From NCBI GenBank assembly GCA_025362955.1, contig JANYFB010000166.1:1-32249 (forward strand): DNA of 32,249 nucleotides. Reading direction: 5' to 3'. Under the pieces are notes generated by a model. The model was not told the DNA's origin, ran no database searches, and was given only the letters and a program-made list of their open reading frames with translations. Position numbers and translations under genes: made by a program. Shown here one piece after another: positions 6,482 to 16,869 of the stretch; position 1 is the first letter of the stretch; each line of letters opens with the position of its first letter. Source of the DNA: Akkermansiaceae bacterium (GTDB lineage Bacteria > Verrucomicrobiota > Verrucomicrobiia > Verrucomicrobiales > Akkermansiaceae).

Positions 6482-8659
6482 TCAACTTGCAGATGCCAGT
6501 TGCAAACTCACCGCTCGGTAAAGCCTGAGTTTCCCATAGCTGATCCGCCCTTCGAGCTGCTCGAATACCGGCTTTAATGCGATTTCATCATAGCCTTCCA
6601 GCGCGGCTTGCATCTGCCGCTCTTCTTCGGCGGTGTACAGGCCGCGCGGATCAAGCTGTCCGCCGTTCTCGATGGCTTGGGCGAGGTGGCTCTCGATGGT
6701 GGACTCGGCGAGGCTGCGGGTGATCGCGATTTCTGCGACAGACTGCCCGTTTTTAAAAAGCTCCAAGGTGATCGCCGCCGTGCCACCCGTGATCGTCGGG
6801 GTGCGAGGTGGTGGAGCGGCGACCGCTTCTAGCGGAGTGAATGCCTGGCGGGGATTTTCCGTAAGCCAGGCTCGGATCGCGTCGATGAAGGTGCGCCCGT
6901 AGTCGTCGAGTTTCTTTTCCCCAACGCCGGGAACGCGGAGGAGAGCTGCATCATTTCCCGGATAATCGCGGCTGAAATGGCGGAGCGTGACATCGGAGAA
7001 AACAACGTAGGGCGGGACATTTCGGGCGTCGGCGAGTTCCTTGCGGAGAGTCCGCAGAACTTCGAAGAGGCCGGGATCGCAGGGGATGTCGCCGGTGCGG
7101 ATGGTCTTGGATTTCGGCACGGCCAGCGAGCGGGTGAGCATGACGGTCTCGCGTTTTTTTAAGGCGTCGATCCCGAGTTGGCTGACGGCGACGGTGGGAA
7201 ATTTATCCTCGCTCCCTGAGAGCAAACCCAGCCGGAGCAACTGCCGCCCGAGGTCCACCCAATACGGGCGCGGCTGGTCCTTGCCGATGCCGTGGGTGGT
7301 GAGTTGGTCGTGTTTCCAACGCAGGATTTTCTCGGACTGGCCGCCGGTGAGAACTTCGGAAATGTGATTGAGGCCGACGTTGAAATTCCCGGCCTGACGG
7401 ATGCGGAGGACGCAACTGAGGAGCTTCTGGACATCCGTGGTGGCGTCCCATTTCTCGCGTGGGCTGAGGCAATGGTCGCAGCCGCCGCAGTTTTCCAGCG
7501 ACCAGACCTCGCCGAAATAACCTAACAAACTAACACGGCGGCAGACATCGCTTTCGGCGAAATGCGTCATTTGGTCGAGCTGATGGTGGGCGACCGCGCG
7601 GGCCTGTTGGTCCGGGATTTCGTCGAGAAATTTGAGATATTTCATCACATCGCCACGAGAAAACAGCAGCAGGCAATCGGCGGGCAGTCCGTCACGCCCG
7701 GCGCGACCGGTTTCCTGATAGTAGCCCTCAATGTTTTTCGGCAGGTCGGCGTGGATGACGTAGCGGACGTTCGGCTTGTTAATGCCCATGCCGAAGGCGA
7801 CGGTAGCGCAGACGATTTTCGCTTCGTCGCGGAGGAAGGCGTCCTGGTTTTTTGCACGTTCCTCGGCATCGAGTCCGGCGTGATAGGCGACGGCGGAAAA
7901 TCCTTGGGCGCGGAGGGTGGCGGCGAGGGCTTCGGTATTTTTGCGGGATTGGCAATAGACGATTCCCGAGTCGTCCGGGCGGGCGTTGGCGAAATTGCAG
8001 ACCTGCGCGGCGGCACCGGCTTTGGCGACGACCTGGTATTTCAAATTCGGTCTGTTGAAGCTGGCGAGGAAGATCGAGGGATCGCGGAGTTCGAGCTGTT
8101 TAACGATGTCCTCGCGAACCCGTTCGGTCGCAGTGGCTGTTAGGGCCAGCACCGGGATGTCCGCAATGAGCTGTCGGACTTCCTTGAGACGGCGGTATTC
8201 CGGGCGGAAATCGTGGCCCCACTCGCTGATGCAATGCGCCTCATCCACCGCCAGTGCGACGATTTTCCAGCCCCGCAAGCGCGAGAGGAAATCGGGCAAC
8301 ATCAAGCGCTCGGGAGCAACGTAGAGGAGTTGGTATTCCCCAGCGTTCAGGCCGTCGATGCGGCGGCGGGCTTCGTTACCATCGAGAGTCGAGTTGAGAA
8401 ACGTGGCTGCGACCCCGCTGGCTTCAAGCTGGTCCACCTGGTCCTTCATCAACGCGATGAGCGGGGAAACGACGACGGTCAGCCCTTCACGGACCAAGGC
8501 GGGAAGCTGGTAGCAAAGACTTTTCCCTGCACCGGTTGGTAGAATGGCAAGCGCGTCCCGTCCCGCCAGCGAGGTTTCCATGATTTCCCGCTGCAAGGGG
8601 CGGAATGCGTCGTAGCCGAAGGTTTGCTTGAGGCGGCTGGTGAGGAGTTGCAAGCTCAT
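6482..8659 (-). CDS. recQ: ATP-dependent DNA helicase RecQ
   Basis: 725 residues, with all RecQ parts in order: the aromatic-rich motif 0 region (FGYDAFRPLQ, 14-23), Walker A PTGAGKS (41-47), the DEAH box (139-142) followed by CISEWGHDFRPEY, motif VI in QETGRAGRDG (about 315-324), the RecQ-Ct zinc site (C373, C391, C394, C397), a winged helix, and an HRDC domain (about 530-600). A C-terminal extension (640-700) resembles the helix-turn-helix (HTH_40) domain of many bacterial RecQ proteins. It unwinds recombination and replication-fork intermediates 3' to 5' in the cytoplasm. ATG at 8659. It is divergent from the TPR gene at 8790. Its 3' end faces the rearranged RHS patch. Confidence 0.97.
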   Translation of the reverse strand: MSLQLLTSRLKQTFGYDAFRPLQREIMETSLAGRDALAILPTGAGKSLCYQLPALVREGLTVVVSPLIALMKDQVDQLEASGVAATFLNSTLDGNEARRRIDGLNAGEYQLLYVAPERLMLPDFLSRLRGWKIVALAVDEAHCISEWGHDFRPEYRRLKEVRQLIADIPVLALTATATERVREDIVKQLELRDPSIFLASFNRPNLKYQVVAKAGAAAQVCNFANARPDDSGIVYCQSRKNTEALAATLRAQGFSAVAYHAGLDAEERAKNQDAFLRDEAKIVCATVAFGMGINKPNVRYVIHADLPKNIEGYYQETGRAGRDGLPADCLLLFSRGDVMKYLKFLDEIPDQQARAVAHHQLDQMTHFAESDVCRRVSLLGYFGEVWSLENCGGCDHCLSPREKWDATTDVQKLLSCVLRIRQAGNFNVGLNHISEVLTGGQSEKILRWKHDQLTTHGIGKDQPRPYWVDLGRQLLRLGLLSGSEDKFPTVAVSQLGIDALKKRETVMLTRSLAVPKSKTIRTGDIPCDPGLFEVLRTLRKELADARNVPPYVVFSDVTLRHFSRDYPGNDAALLRVPGVGEKKLDDYGRTFIDAIRAWLTENPRQAFTPLEAVAAPPPRTPTITGGTAAITLELFKNGQSVAEIAITRSLAESTIESHLAQAIENGGQLDPRGLYTAEEERQMQAALEGYDEIALKPVFEQLEGRISYGKLRLYRAVSLQLASAS

Positions 8660-8789
8660 GAGTAAAATTTAAGAGTGATCGTTTGAACAGGTCAAGATGG
8701 AAATTAAAGTGGAGAAAATTGCTCGCTTGCACGACGGCTTCCGCAGGGTTTGTCTCTGCGAAAGTTCTATCCCTGAAATCCGCTTCCCC

Positions 8790-10613
8790 ATGAATTCCCG
8801 CGGCTTCCTCCATCTCCTTTCCAAGGCTTCCGCAGCATGGCTTCTTCTATGTGTCCCGGCGTTTTCGCAAACTGCGGATCTTGAAACCCTGGTCGAAAAA
8901 TCACGGGTGGCGATGAAGGAGAGCCGGTGGGAGCAAGCCCTCGATTTCAACACTCTGGCCGTGAGTCGATACGAGCAGAAAGAGCCGCTCCGCACCTTCG
9001 GCCCGCAGTTCGGCGCGGTCTATTTCCACAAGGGAACTTGTGAAATGAAACTCAAGAAATGGCTGGAGGCGATGCAGTCGTTCGAGACTTGTTATAGGGA
9101 CTTCCCGAACGACGGCGCGACGAGTGATCGGGCAAATCCTTTCCAAAAAATCGCGCTACTCAAATGGGGCGAGGCGGCGATGGGTGCAGGAAATTGGGAG
9201 CTCGCGGTCAGCCGTTTCACCAAGTTCATCAGCGAGCGCGATAAGACTCGCGACAGATTTTCTCAAGGCGCATTCTATATCAACATCGCCGTCTGCCAAT
9301 ACAAGTTGGCACGCATTCCCGAGGGCAACGAGAACTTAGAAATCGCAATCAATAATAAAGAGAATTTCCCCACTCCGGATTCGGGGATTGCGGCGGGGTT
9401 TCAGGCGCTTGTTAGTGAGGCTATTGGAAAAGGAAATGAACAGGCTTTGCTGGATTTCATCGAGAAAAATCGTGGTGGCCTAGTCAACGGGACCGATGGC
9501 TCGGATCGTGATTCTCAAATTTTCCTCAAGCTTGCTGGGGATGCCCTTGCCGTGGGAATGCAGCGTGCCGCGCTTGCCATCTATCAACTTATTCCCTGCA
9601 CCGCAGTAACCACTGCAGGAGTAGAATCCCCAGAGATTATCAAACTCTCTGCGGTGGCTCTGATTCATGAGAAGAACGGCAATGTCCGGGGAGCGTTCGC
9701 CGCCTATCAAGTGCTTGTTCTATATTTTCCACCAGCGGCAAATTCCGAGGATTTTCTATATCATTTGGTCCGCACCGCTTCGATTGTCGGTGATATGGAT
9801 ATTGCGCAAAGTTGTGCTAACGAACTATGTATCAAGTTTCCTAAATCCATACATCGCGATGAAATCCAAGCCTTCCATACTAAAGACACCGCGACTCCTC
9901 TGGCCCAAGCGATTGAGCCCGTCGTGATGCCTGCGAAGGAGTATCCCCAATCGCGTGAATTCACCGATGCGCTGGTTCTCTATCAGGGCAGGAAATATCA
10001 GGAAGCGAAAACCTCTTTCGCGGAAGTCAAAACTCGCAGGAAGTCCTCCGTATTTGCCGGGTTTTATGAATTGGAATGCCTGCGGAAACTCGGCGATTTG
10101 GATGGCCTCGCCCGCGCCCGCGCAACCTTCGTGAAAGACCCCTCCCTTGGCGGTAACCGACTCCGACAGTTGGAAATCGATGAGATTTGGGAGGATGTCA
10201 GGAGAAAGAACTGGGCTCACCTTGACCAGCTCGCAAACGAACGTGCTCTTGAACATCTGCCGGGCGATCAACGCGCCCAAGTGGCCTACTGCCAAGGGCT
10301 GGCGTTTGAAAATCTCAAGCACCCGTTAGAGGCGCTGAATGCCTACAACATCGCCATGACTGCGGATGCCGGTGCCTCGGAAGAAATCGCCCGCCAGGCC
10401 TCCCTCAACATCCTGCGGATTCACCAAGCGGACCCGGAAGTCCAAACCGCCATCGCGAATTGGGGGACGGCTGCGGAAAATCGGGAGAGCGCGGGATTTT
10501 CCCGGCTGAAGGAGGCGGCGGCGGTCGCGGCGCTCTTCGAACTCACTTTGGGAGCCGGGACTCCTCTGCCATCGGAGTTTAAAGTGTTCCTAAATTACAA
10601 GGGCGGCGCTTGA
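8790..10613 (+). CDS. Exported tetratricopeptide-repeat protein
   Basis: 607 residues from the ATG at 8790. An in-frame ATG at 8697 would add 31 residues ahead of an otherwise normal signal peptide (NSRGFLHLLSKASAAWLLLC, ending in PAFSQTA), so the inner start is preferred. The mature protein is a run of degenerate TPR-like helix pairs (SRVAMKESRWEQALDFNTLA, KGTCEMKLKKWLEAMQSFE, LLKWGEAAMGAGNWELAVSR, and again around 430-560). It is probably a periplasmic scaffold, and no enzyme motif is present. Such proteins are common in Verrucomicrobia and often sit with outer-membrane or biopolymer-transport machinery, but none is adjacent here. It is divergent from recQ. Confidence 0.8.
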   Translation: MNSRGFLHLLSKASAAWLLLCVPAFSQTADLETLVEKSRVAMKESRWEQALDFNTLAVSRYEQKEPLRTFGPQFGAVYFHKGTCEMKLKKWLEAMQSFETCYRDFPNDGATSDRANPFQKIALLKWGEAAMGAGNWELAVSRFTKFISERDKTRDRFSQGAFYINIAVCQYKLARIPEGNENLEIAINNKENFPTPDSGIAAGFQALVSEAIGKGNEQALLDFIEKNRGGLVNGTDGSDRDSQIFLKLAGDALAVGMQRAALAIYQLIPCTAVTTAGVESPEIIKLSAVALIHEKNGNVRGAFAAYQVLVLYFPPAANSEDFLYHLVRTASIVGDMDIAQSCANELCIKFPKSIHRDEIQAFHTKDTATPLAQAIEPVVMPAKEYPQSREFTDALVLYQGRKYQEAKTSFAEVKTRRKSSVFAGFYELECLRKLGDLDGLARARATFVKDPSLGGNRLRQLEIDEIWEDVRRKNWAHLDQLANERALEHLPGDQRAQVAYCQGLAFENLKHPLEALNAYNIAMTADAGASEEIARQASLNILRIHQADPEVQTAIANWGTAAENRESAGFSRLKEAAAVAALFELTLGAGTPLPSEFKVFLNYKGGA

Positions 10614-10652
10614 TCCGTTTTTGGCTGACGGGGGCGATTGAATCTTACCGAA

Positions 10653-10676
10653 TCCCGCCCTTTACAAGGCGCGGGA
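10653..10676 (+). other. Inverted repeat between TPR gene and carB
   Basis: TCCCGC-CCTT / AAGG-C-GCGGGA forms a ten-pair stem with one bulged C and a short loop. There is no T-run, so it is not a classical intrinsic terminator. It could end the TPR transcript or lie in the carB leader. Confidence 0.35.
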
Positions 10677-10737
10677 ACCCTGCCACACACCTCGAAATTT
10701 AGCCGCGCGGACGGCAAATTTCTCACCTTCTCTGAAC

Positions 10738-13700
10738 ATGCCTAAAGACACCTCGATCCGGAAAATTCTCGTTATCGGCTCCGGCCCCATCGTCATCGGA
10801 CAGGGCTGTGAGTTTGATTATTCCGGCGTCCAAGCGTGCAAGGCGCTGAAGGAAGAGGGTTACGAGGTCGTACTGGTAAACTCGAATCCGGCAACGATCA
10901 TGACCGATCCTGAGTTTGCCCACCGCACTTACATCGAGCCGATTACGCCGGAAGTGGTGGAGAAAATCATCATTCGTGAGAAGCCGGATGCGTTGCTGCC
11001 AACGCTCGGTGGCCAGACGGCACTTAACACTTCGATGTCGCTCTTCAAATCCGGCACCCTCGAGAAACACGGCGTGAAGATGATCGGCGCAAAGGCCGCA
11101 GCCATCGACATGGGCGAGGACCGCCAGCTTTTCAAAGAAGCCATGATCCGGATCGGCCTCGACATGCCGCGCTCCGGCATCGCCCACACGATGGACGAGG
11201 CCCGCAAGGTGGCGGAGGAAATCGGGACCTTTCCGCTGATCGTCCGCCCTGCGTTCACGCTCGGTGGCCAAGGCGGCGGAATCGCCTACAACCGCGAAGA
11301 GTTCGAGGAAATCATCACCCGCGGGCTCGATCTATCCCCTGTGTCGGAAGTTCTCATCGACGAATCGCTGCTCGGTTGGAAAGAGTTCGAAATGGAAGTC
11401 ATGCGTGACTGCGCCGACAACTGCGTGGTCATTTGCTCGATCGAAAACCTCGACCCCTGCGGCGTCCACACCGGCGACTCCATCACCGTCGCGCCGATCC
11501 AAACGCTAACCGACCGCGAATACCAGATCATGCGCGACGCTTCCTTCGCCGTCATCCGCGAGATCGGCGTGGAAACCGGCGGATCTAACATCCAGTTCGC
11601 TACCGACCCGAAGACCGGCCGGATGATCGTCATTGAGATGAATCCACGGGTTTCCCGCAGCTCGGCGCTGGCTTCAAAAGCGACCGGATTTCCCATCGCG
11701 AAAATCGCTGCCAAGCTCGCCGTGGGTTACACGCTCGACGAGCTTCCTAACGACATCACCCGCGTAACTCCCGCTTCATTCGAGCCGACCATCGACTATG
11801 TGGTCACGAAAATTCCTCGCTTCACTTTCGAGAAATTCCCGACAGCCAATCCGGTTCTAACCACATCGATGAAATCTGTCGGCGAAGCGATGTCCATCGG
11901 TCGCACGTTTAAAGAGTCCATGCAGAAATGCCTGCGCTCGTTAGAAACCGGTCGCTGGGGATTTGGCTTCGATAGTAAAGAGCCACAAAACCCAACTCGC
12001 GACGAGATTGCGAGAAAGCTGCAGATCCCAAATGCAGAGCGCATTTTCTGGCTGCAAACCGCCTTCGTAAACGGCTGGACCTTGGAGGAAATCCACGATG
12101 CCACCGCCATCGATCCGTGGTTCCTCCGCCATCTCCAACAGATCGCGGAGGAAGGTGTGGCGATTCCCAAGCAAGGGGCTTCTGAAATCATCGCCGCCAT
12201 TCCAGAGGCCGAGCGTAGTGATGAGCGCATTGCTAAAGAATTACGAACCGCAATGCTTCGCTGGAAACGTCTTGGTTTCTCGGATCGACAACTCGCTCGA
12301 TTTTTCGACACCACGGAAGACATCATCCGTGCAGGTCGGAAAAAATATAACGTCATCCCGACTTACCGACTCGTCGATACCTGCGCTGCGGAGTTCGAGG
12401 CTTACACCCCTTATTTTTACTCCACCTACGGCGACGAAAACGAAGCCCGCCAGTCGGACAAAAAGAAAATCATCATCCTCGGCGGCGGACCTAACCGCAT
12501 CGGCCAAGGCATCGAGTTTGACTACTGCTGCGTCCACGCCGCGTTCGCGCTTAAAGAGCTAGGATACGAGACCATCATGGTCAACTCGAACCCCGAGACC
12601 GTTTCCACCGATTACGACACGTCCGACAAGCTCTTCTTCGAACCTCTCACGTTAGAAGACGTCCTCAACATCTGCGATCAGGAAAAGCCATACGGAGTCA
12701 TCGTCCAGTTCGGCGGTCAAACCCCGCTCAATCTGGCCGCCGACCTCGAACGCCATGGCGTCCCGATCATCGGCACCTCTCCGAAATCCATCGAACAGGC
12801 GGAAGACCGGAAATTTTTCTCAGCCCTGTTAGACAAGCTCGGCCTCAAGCAAGCCGATGCCGGCACCGCTACTAACGAAGCGGAAGCGATCACCATCGCC
12901 AACCGCATCGGCTACCCCGTCCTGGTCCGCCCGTCGTTTGTGTTAGGCGGTCGCGGCATGATGATCGTTTACAACGACACCGAGCTTTCCCGCTACATGC
13001 GCGAGGCCGTCATCGCTTCGCCCGAGCGCCCCGTCCTCGTGGACCGCTTCCTCGACAACGCGACCGAAGTGGATGTCGATTGCATTTCCGACGGGGAAAC
13101 TTCCGTGGTCGGAGCGATCATGCAGCACATCGAGCAAGCTGGCATTCATTCCGGCGACTCGGCCTGCGTCATCCCTTCGTTTTCTCTATCAGAATCTATC
13201 AAAGTGGAAATTGTCCGTGCCGCCAAGGATCTTGCCCGCGAGCTTGAGGTCAAGGGCCTCATGAACATCCAGTTCGCGGTGAAGGATGAGCAGCTCTACG
13301 TCATCGAGGTCAACCCGCGTGCCTCGCGCACCGTACCGTTTGTGAGCAAGGCCACCGGTGTTTCCTTGGCCAAGCTCGCCGCGAAAGTCATGGTAGGTGA
13401 AAAACTCGTCGATCTCGGCTACACCGAAACCATTATCCCCAAGCATTTCTCCGTGAAGGAAGCGGTGTTCCCCTGGAACCGCTTCCCCGGCATCGACATC
13501 GTGTTAGGCCCGGAGATGAAATCCACTGGCGAAGTCATGGGCATCGACGCCGACTGGGGCATGGCCTACGCGAAATCCCAGATGGCCGCATTCAACCCGC
13601 TTCCCACCGAAGGCAACGTCTTCCTCTCCGTCGCCGATCTCGACAAAGACCGCGCCGTCGCCGTCGCTCGCGATCTGGTAGAGTTAGGTTTCAAAATCTA

Positions 13701-14007
13701 CTCCACAGGCGGGACCCACATCCGCCTCGTCGCCGAGGGAATCCCGAGCACTCGCGTTTACAAAGTCGCCGAGCAGGCCCGTCCTAACATCGTGGACCGG
13801 ATCAAAAATCAGGAAATCCAGTTCATCATCAACACCCCGGCCAGCCACGAATCCCGCGCCGACGAGATCCTGATCCGCTCGACCGCCATCGCCCAAAAGA
13901 TTTCCCACGCCACCAATCTATCAGCCGCCGAAGCGACCGTGAAGGCGATTCGCTCACTGAAAACAAGGGAGTTCACGGTGAAGGCGCTGCAGGAGTATCA
14001 TGCTTGA
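10738..14007 (+). CDS. carB: Carbamoyl-phosphate synthase large subunit
   Basis: 1089 residues, full length for the family (about 1070). It has the duplicated architecture: first ATP-grasp half ([17 protein letters not shown] at about 14-30, then [11 protein letters not shown]), the oligomerisation region (about 400-550), a second ATP-grasp half ([15 protein letters not shown] at about 581-595, then [11 protein letters not shown]) and a C-terminal MGS-like regulatory domain (from about 955; [14 protein letters not shown]). It makes carbamoyl phosphate from bicarbonate, ATP and ammonia supplied by CarA, feeding pyrimidine and arginine synthesis. carA is not in the window, so the two subunit genes are unlinked here. 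No Shine-Dalgarno sequence precedes the ATG. GTTAG/CTAAC pentamers are frequent within it. Confidence 0.98.
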   Translation: MPKDTSIRKILVIGSGPIVIGQGCEFDYSGVQACKALKEEGYEVVLVNSNPATIMTDPEFAHRTYIEPITPEVVEKIIIREKPDALLPTLGGQTALNTSMSLFKSGTLEKHGVKMIGAKAAAIDMGEDRQLFKEAMIRIGLDMPRSGIAHTMDEARKVAEEIGTFPLIVRPAFTLGGQGGGIAYNREEFEEIITRGLDLSPVSEVLIDESLLGWKEFEMEVMRDCADNCVVICSIENLDPCGVHTGDSITVAPIQTLTDREYQIMRDASFAVIREIGVETGGSNIQFATDPKTGRMIVIEMNPRVSRSSALASKATGFPIAKIAAKLAVGYTLDELPNDITRVTPASFEPTIDYVVTKIPRFTFEKFPTANPVLTTSMKSVGEAMSIGRTFKESMQKCLRSLETGRWGFGFDSKEPQNPTRDEIARKLQIPNAERIFWLQTAFVNGWTLEEIHDATAIDPWFLRHLQQIAEEGVAIPKQGASEIIAAIPEAERSDERIAKELRTAMLRWKRLGFSDRQLARFFDTTEDIIRAGRKKYNVIPTYRLVDTCAAEFEAYTPYFYSTYGDENEARQSDKKKIIILGGGPNRIGQGIEFDYCCVHAAFALKELGYETIMVNSNPETVSTDYDTSDKLFFEPLTLEDVLNICDQEKPYGVIVQFGGQTPLNLAADLERHGVPIIGTSPKSIEQAEDRKFFSALLDKLGLKQADAGTATNEAEAITIANRIGYPVLVRPSFVLGGRGMMIVYNDTELSRYMREAVIASPERPVLVDRFLDNATEVDVDCISDGETSVVGAIMQHIEQAGIHSGDSACVIPSFSLSESIKVEIVRAAKDLARELEVKGLMNIQFAVKDEQLYVIEVNPRASRTVPFVSKATGVSLAKLAAKVMVGEKLVDLGYTETIIPKHFSVKEAVFPWNRFPGIDIVLGPEMKSTGEVMGIDADWGMAYAKSQMAAFNPLPTEGNVFLSVADLDKDRAVAVARDLVELGFKIYSTGGTHIRLVAEGIPSTRVYKVAEQARPNIVDRIKNQEIQFIINTPASHESRADEILIRSTAIAQKISHATNLSAAEATVKAIRSLKTREFTVKALQEYHA

Positions 14008-14068
14008 GGCGTTTCCCGATGTGTATCGCAAAGATGCCTTTTCGATACATTTAGTCACAACATGTATA

Positions 14069-14085
14069 GGAAAAGCAGCTTTTCC
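14069..14085 (+). other. Short perfect inverted repeat downstream of carB
   Basis: GGAAAAG-CAG-CTTTTCC is a 7-bp stem with a 3-nt loop. It may be a weak termination or RNA-stabilising hairpin after carB. The 224-bp gap 14008-14231 holds nothing else I can support. Confidence 0.3.
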
Positions 14086-14231
14086 ATGCTGCGGTGCGGT
14101 GCCGTGGATCCATGCTAACAACGATCTCAGTAGCACGGAAGTCGTCGCCATTGAGAATACTTGGAAAAACCGATTAGCGGAAATACGAATCCAGATTGAC
14201 GTGACGAGATTGGGTGGGTGACGCTTTCCGC

Positions 14232-15431
14232 ATGGCGAAGCGTAAAAGGAAACCCGTTGGTGGAGCGTTTGGTAGCCGCAGGAAACCGGTTGCTCCCGCA
14301 CCAAGTCCCAAACCACAGTCCGTCCTGTCGGTGCGTGATTCGGAGCGCATGATGAAGATGATTCACAAGATCGTCGCCTCGAGAGAATTCGGATCGATTG
14401 AGGAGATGCAAGGCTTCGTCGGGGATTATCTCATTGGATTGGATTTGGAAGAACTCGAAGCCATGCTGCCGGATGATGGGCCGCAGAGTGATCTCGAACG
14501 CGCGGAGAGCTTGATGGACGGGATTCCCGAAGGCACGTCAGCGGAAGAAGTGATTCGAATCGCGAAACAAGCGCTCGCACTTTCCGAATACTGCATGGGC
14601 GCATGGTTCGAGTTCGGAGTGTATGCGGAGGATACCGCCACGGCTCTTGAGAGGTTTGAGAAGGGAATTGAAAGGGGGCGCGTTTGTTTGGAGGAGCAGA
14701 TCAGGAAATCCGGAGTAGGACACGGACTCTGGGGATCTATCGAAGCCAGGGATTTCATGCGCCTGCTAGAGGAGAAGGCAAAGGCATTGGTGGTGCTGAC
14801 GAAGCTGGAGCAAGCGGCGGAGGTTTATGAGGAAATACTTGCTCTCAATCCTATCGACAACCAAGGCATCCGTAGCGAACTGCTGCGGATATTTTTGATT
14901 CACCGGCGTCTGGAAGATGCCCGCATGTTGCTGGACCGTTTCCCCGACGACGCTCTAGTGGATATGGCGTATGGCCGGGCACTTCTCGAAATCGTGGAAA
15001 CTGCGGACAATACCGCCTTTGAGATCCCTGACGCTGATAGCCCGGGGGCACCTGCCAGCCCTGCCGCATTCAGGAAATCCCTCGGTCCGGAATTCAATCT
15101 CGCCATCAGGTGTCTGAATGAGGCGGAAAAGATAAATCCCTTCGTGCCGCTGTTCCTGACGCATGGTTCGATTCTTGATGTGGAAGTCGATGAACTGGCT
15201 TGCTTCGGGGGCCCTTATGAAGCGGTGATTTATGCGCAGCAATGGTGTTTTCTCTGGTATGCATCAGGTCTTCCGTTTCTTTTGCTAAGTGATGTTCCGT
15301 TAGGCAAGCTGAAGAAACTCGTGAAAACGCCACACATCGCAGAAGAGTTGATGGATGTGACCGATCAACTAGAGGAATTCGTGGCTTTGGAAGGGCAACC
15401 TTGGTGGGAGAGATTTGATGATCGGAGGTGA
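14232..15431 (+). CDS. TPR/ST7-like repeat protein of unknown function
   Basis: 399 residues from the ATG at 14232; a GTG at 14214 is less likely. A very basic N-terminus (MAKRKRKPVGGAFGSRRKP) has no signal peptide, so the protein is probably cytosolic. The central part contains TPR-like helices. ILALNPIDNQGIRSELLRIF, then DALVDMAYGRALLEI and AEKINPFVPLFL, is the pattern seen in bacterial proteins with the ST7-like tetratricopeptide region, often annotated alongside SEC-C or MYND-type proteins. No catalytic motif is visible and no zinc-binding C-terminal motif is present. It stands alone between carB and the convergent ribBA gene. Function unknown. Confidence 0.7.
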   Translation: MAKRKRKPVGGAFGSRRKPVAPAPSPKPQSVLSVRDSERMMKMIHKIVASREFGSIEEMQGFVGDYLIGLDLEELEAMLPDDGPQSDLERAESLMDGIPEGTSAEEVIRIAKQALALSEYCMGAWFEFGVYAEDTATALERFEKGIERGRVCLEEQIRKSGVGHGLWGSIEARDFMRLLEEKAKALVVLTKLEQAAEVYEEILALNPIDNQGIRSELLRIFLIHRRLEDARMLLDRFPDDALVDMAYGRALLEIVETADNTAFEIPDADSPGAPASPAAFRKSLGPEFNLAIRCLNEAEKINPFVPLFLTHGSILDVEVDELACFGGPYEAVIYAQQWCFLWYASGLPFLLLSDVPLGKLKKLVKTPHIAEELMDVTDQLEEFVALEGQPWWERFDDRR

Positions 15432-15635
15432 CTTCAAACCTCGATGATTGCGATGCGCTTGTCGAAGACTTGGGAATTCACGACAGAACTGGCAACGATT
15501 CGAAGAGCACTAACACTCGGATGTTTAGTCGATTGAAGGCGAACCAGCCTTGATGTCCCGGAGGCCTAAGATTTTAAGAGCGCAAGGGCGGGATATTTGG
15601 CGGACGATGCGGGGCCATAAACTTCTTCGATCCCA

Positions 15636-16841
15636 TCAAAGCGTGTGTCCCATTCGGGTCCGCTTCGTTTCCAGGTATTTCTCGTTATGCGGATTCGAGG
15701 GCAGACTGATGGGGAGTTGCTCGATGATTTCCAGTCCGTAGCCTTCCAAGCCGACGACTTTTTTCGGGTTGTTTGTCAGGAGGCGCATTTGGCGGACGCC
15801 GAGATCGTAGAGGATTTGCGCGCCCATTCCGTAGTCGCGGAGGTCGGAGCCGAAGCCGAGTTTTTCGTTTGCTTCAATGGTATCCATCCCTTGCTCTTGC
15901 AATTTGTAGGCATGGATTTTCGCGGGGAGACCGATGCCGCGACCTTCTTGGCGGAGATAGAGAAGCACCCCGCCTTCATTGGAAATGTGTTCCAGTGCAG
16001 CGGCGAGTTGACCACCGCAATCGCAGCGTTGGGAATGGAACACATCGCCTGTTAGGCACTCGGAGTGGACGCGGACGAGGGTGGGTTTTTCCGGGTCGAT
16101 GATGCCCTTGGTCATTGCGAGGTGGTGGCTCGCGTCAGTGGTAATCCGATAGAGATGGCAGTCAAATTCGCCGAAATCCGTCGGCATTTTCACAGTCTGT
16201 TCGCGATAAACGAGTTTTTCCGAACGCCTGCGGTATTCGATGAGTTGGGCGATGGTGCAGGCCTTGAGGCCGTGGCGTTGCTGATAGTCCCCGAGTTGGC
16301 CGACACGGGCCATCGTACCATCGTCGTTCATAATTTCGCAAATCACCGCGGCACGCGGCAGGCCTGCTAGATTTGCAAGATCCAGCGATGCCTCGGTGTG
16401 GCCGGTCCGGCGGAGCACGCCGTCGGGCACGGCTTGTAGCGGGAATACGTGGCCTGGCTGGACGAACGCATTCGCCTTGGTGTTAGGATCAGCTAACAGG
16501 CGGATGGTTCGCGCGCGATCAGCTGCGGAAATCCCGGTGGTAATTCCTTCCGCCGCATCGACGCTGACGGTGAAAGCGGTTTTGTGTCCTTCGCGATTGC
16601 GACGGCTCATTTGAGGCAGGTCGAGTTCTTCGGCGCGTTCGGCAGTGAGAGGGGCGCAGATCAATCCCCGGGCGTGGACAGCCATGAAATTGACCATTTC
16701 CGCCGTGCAGAGCGAGGCGGCCCCGGCGAGGTCCGCTTCATTTTCACGAGAAGGATCGTCCGCGACGATAACGAGCCGACCGGCGGCGAATTCCGAGATG
16801 ATTTCCGGGATGGAGCTGAAAACAAGAGGCGAGTCTGACAT
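15636..16841 (-). CDS. ribBA: Bifunctional 3,4-dihydroxy-2-butanone-4-phosphate synthase / GTP cyclohydrolase II
   Basis: 401 residues from the ATG at 16841, chosen over an in-frame upstream start at 16943 because MSDSPLVFSSIPEII is the normal family N-terminus. The first half is the RibB domain (SRENEADL acidic site, HARGLICAPL, GHTEASLDLANLAGL). The second half is RibA with its zinc cysteines (LTGDVFHSQRCDCGGQL), the EGRGIGL loop and NNPKKVVGLEGYGLEI. The two activities supply both precursors of lumazine/riboflavin from ribulose-5-phosphate and GTP. In the RENEGDL consensus the Gly is Ala here (RENEADL), probably harmless. It lies 28 bp downstream of the yqgE gene and is likely co-transcribed with it. 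Convergent with the ST7-like gene. Confidence 0.97.
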   Translation of the reverse strand: MSDSPLVFSSIPEIISEFAAGRLVIVADDPSRENEADLAGAASLCTAEMVNFMAVHARGLICAPLTAERAEELDLPQMSRRNREGHKTAFTVSVDAAEGITTGISAADRARTIRLLADPNTKANAFVQPGHVFPLQAVPDGVLRRTGHTEASLDLANLAGLPRAAVICEIMNDDGTMARVGQLGDYQQRHGLKACTIAQLIEYRRRSEKLVYREQTVKMPTDFGEFDCHLYRITTDASHHLAMTKGIIDPEKPTLVRVHSECLTGDVFHSQRCDCGGQLAAALEHISNEGGVLLYLRQEGRGIGLPAKIHAYKLQEQGMDTIEANEKLGFGSDLRDYGMGAQILYDLGVRQMRLLTNNPKKVVGLEGYGLEIIEQLPISLPSNPHNEKYLETKRTRMGHTL

Positions 16842-16869
16842 TGGAAATGGAAAAAGGGCTGGCCGAAGC

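Noticed and set aside
7562..8143. 193-codon open frame on the plus strand
   Set aside because: Lies wholly antisense to recQ, with Val/Gly/Asp-rich composition typical of a GC-rich reverse-strand shadow and no recognisable motif.
11796..12356. 186-codon open frame on the minus strand
   Set aside because: Antisense to carB; Ser/Arg-rich translation, no family signature.
13954..14316. Open frames on both strands downstream of carB (13954-14316 minus and 14000-14221 plus)
   Set aside because: Both overlap real genes at one or both ends, have no ribosome binding site, and give unconvincing proteins rich in Cys, His and Trp.
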